From contig JADLEX010000099.1 of NCBI GenBank assembly GCA_020845895.1, forward strand, positions 1-33,719: 33,719 nucleotides of DNA. Reading direction: 5' to 3'. The notes under the pieces are model-generated. The model ran no database searches, was not told the origin of the DNA, and saw only the letters and a program-made list of their open reading frames with translations. The DNA is from Deltaproteobacteria bacterium. GTDB taxonomy: Bacteria > Lernaellota > Lernaellaia > JACKCT01. The position numbers and the translations under genes were made by a program. Shown piece after piece: positions 33,384-33,719 of this stretch (positions within the stretch are counted from its first letter, which is position 1; each line of letters begins with the position of its first letter).

Positions 33384-33719
33384 GTGAACGCCGCGACTCC
33401 TCCGTTCCCCGGCGTCGCCACGCGCCCGGCCTCGGCCCTGCGCACGTCCGGCGTGGAGTTCGGCTACCGCGTCGAATCGGTGCTGGCCGGTGTCGATCTC
33501 GCCATCCGCGACGGCGAGATGGTCGGCATTGTCGGACCCAACGGCTCGGGCAAGTCCACCCTGCTGCGCATCCTCGCGGGGCTGCTCGATCCCCGGCGCG
33601 GCGAGGTCCGTCTCTTCGAAAAACCCGCCCGCGATTACGCCCGGCTCGAAGCGGCGCGCTATATCGCCTACGTCGCACAGGATCTCGCGCCGGTCTTCGG
33701 CTATACCGTTGCCGAATTC
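33384..33719 (+). CDS. ABC transporter ATP-binding protein, N-terminal part (cut by window end)
   Basis: The first 112 residues are present from a GTG at 33384, seven bases after the kinase stop. Residues 21-27 (SGVEFGY) form the A-loop with its aromatic residue. Walker A is [18 protein letters not shown] (52-69), and the Q-loop is [17 protein letters not shown] at the edge. This sequence style fits the FecE/BtuD/ZnuC group, which powers uptake of iron-siderophore, haem or B12. That would fit the TonB-type gene and the B12-type radical SAM protein in the same region, but the permease and binding protein lie outside the window. No independent promoter is seen, so it may be read through from the kinase gene. 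Confidence 0.88.
   Translation, partial: MNAATPPFPGVATRPASALRTSGVEFGYRVESVLAGVDLAIRDGEMVGIVGPNGSGKSTLLRILAGLLDPRRGEVRLFEKPARDYARLEAARYIAYVAQDLAPVFGYTVAEF

Noticed and set aside
30461-33445. A 994-codon open frame antisense to the hybrid kinase
   Set aside because: It is rich in Arg, His and Ala with no recognisable domain; the plus strand encodes an intact multi-domain kinase.

Overview
The window is about 33.7 kb of GC-rich bacterial chromosome. It carries TonB, lipoproteins, an AmpG-type permease, a lipoprotein di-haem peroxidase and exported proteins with long Asp-Asp-Asp-Thr tracts. Together these point to a Gram-negative-type cell of deltaproteobacterial or myxobacterial grade, or an uncultured relative such as Ca. 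Lernaellota. The placement is inferred from protein style, not from a marker gene. No rRNA, tRNA, CRISPR array, transposase or phage gene was seen.

Layout. 1-1044: two Asp-rich exported proteins, the first probably cut by the window edge, ending at a hairpin shared with the convergent gene. 1124-4607 (minus): a tight operon of a small membrane protein, a NodU/CmcH-type carbamoyltransferase and a GT-C glycosyltransferase, joined by ATGA overlaps. 4642-7838 (plus, divergent): a B12-binding-type radical SAM protein, an alpha/alpha-toroid protein and a GT2 glycosyltransferase. These two arms look like a surface glycan or secondary-metabolite tailoring locus. 7807-10395 (minus): carbon-nitrogen hydrolase, macro-domain protein and AmpG-like permease. 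10592-14347: di-haem peroxidase lipoprotein, a 66-residue lipoprotein with 31 consecutive Asp, a ceramidase-like protein with a predicted leaderless start, and a flippase-like membrane protein. 14511-18446: a lipoprotein, then xerC-hslV-hslU, a conserved housekeeping operon, closed by a strong terminator. 18527-21562: a DUF3108-like periplasmic protein, a second GT-C protein containing an in-frame palindromic repeat, and mgsA.

21575-23024 is an accessory or decaying patch. It holds the remains of a BNR/sialidase-type gene fused by deletion to a MoaD/ThiS-type gene that lacks both ends, then an unrecognised two-gene operon (240 and 77 residues) with its own promoter. 23373-27807: a TonB-type energy transducer, two paralogous exported Asp-rich proteins that end in a Cys-Gly-Cys motif, and a third GT-C protein. 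27998-33719: a MinD/FlhG-type ATPase, a WYL-domain regulator, a small conserved-looking protein, a GAF-PAS-PAS hybrid histidine kinase, and the start of an ABC transporter ATPase cut by the window edge.

Five plausible promoters of the form TTGAC(A/C/G) or similar, with 16-18 base spacing, can be read and help fix gene starts. No single clearly novel system stands out. The most unusual features are the Asp-tract exported protein family, the carbamoyltransferase/radical SAM divergent cluster, the scarred sialidase-MoaD locus, and a dispersed palindrome that has become part of a coding sequence.
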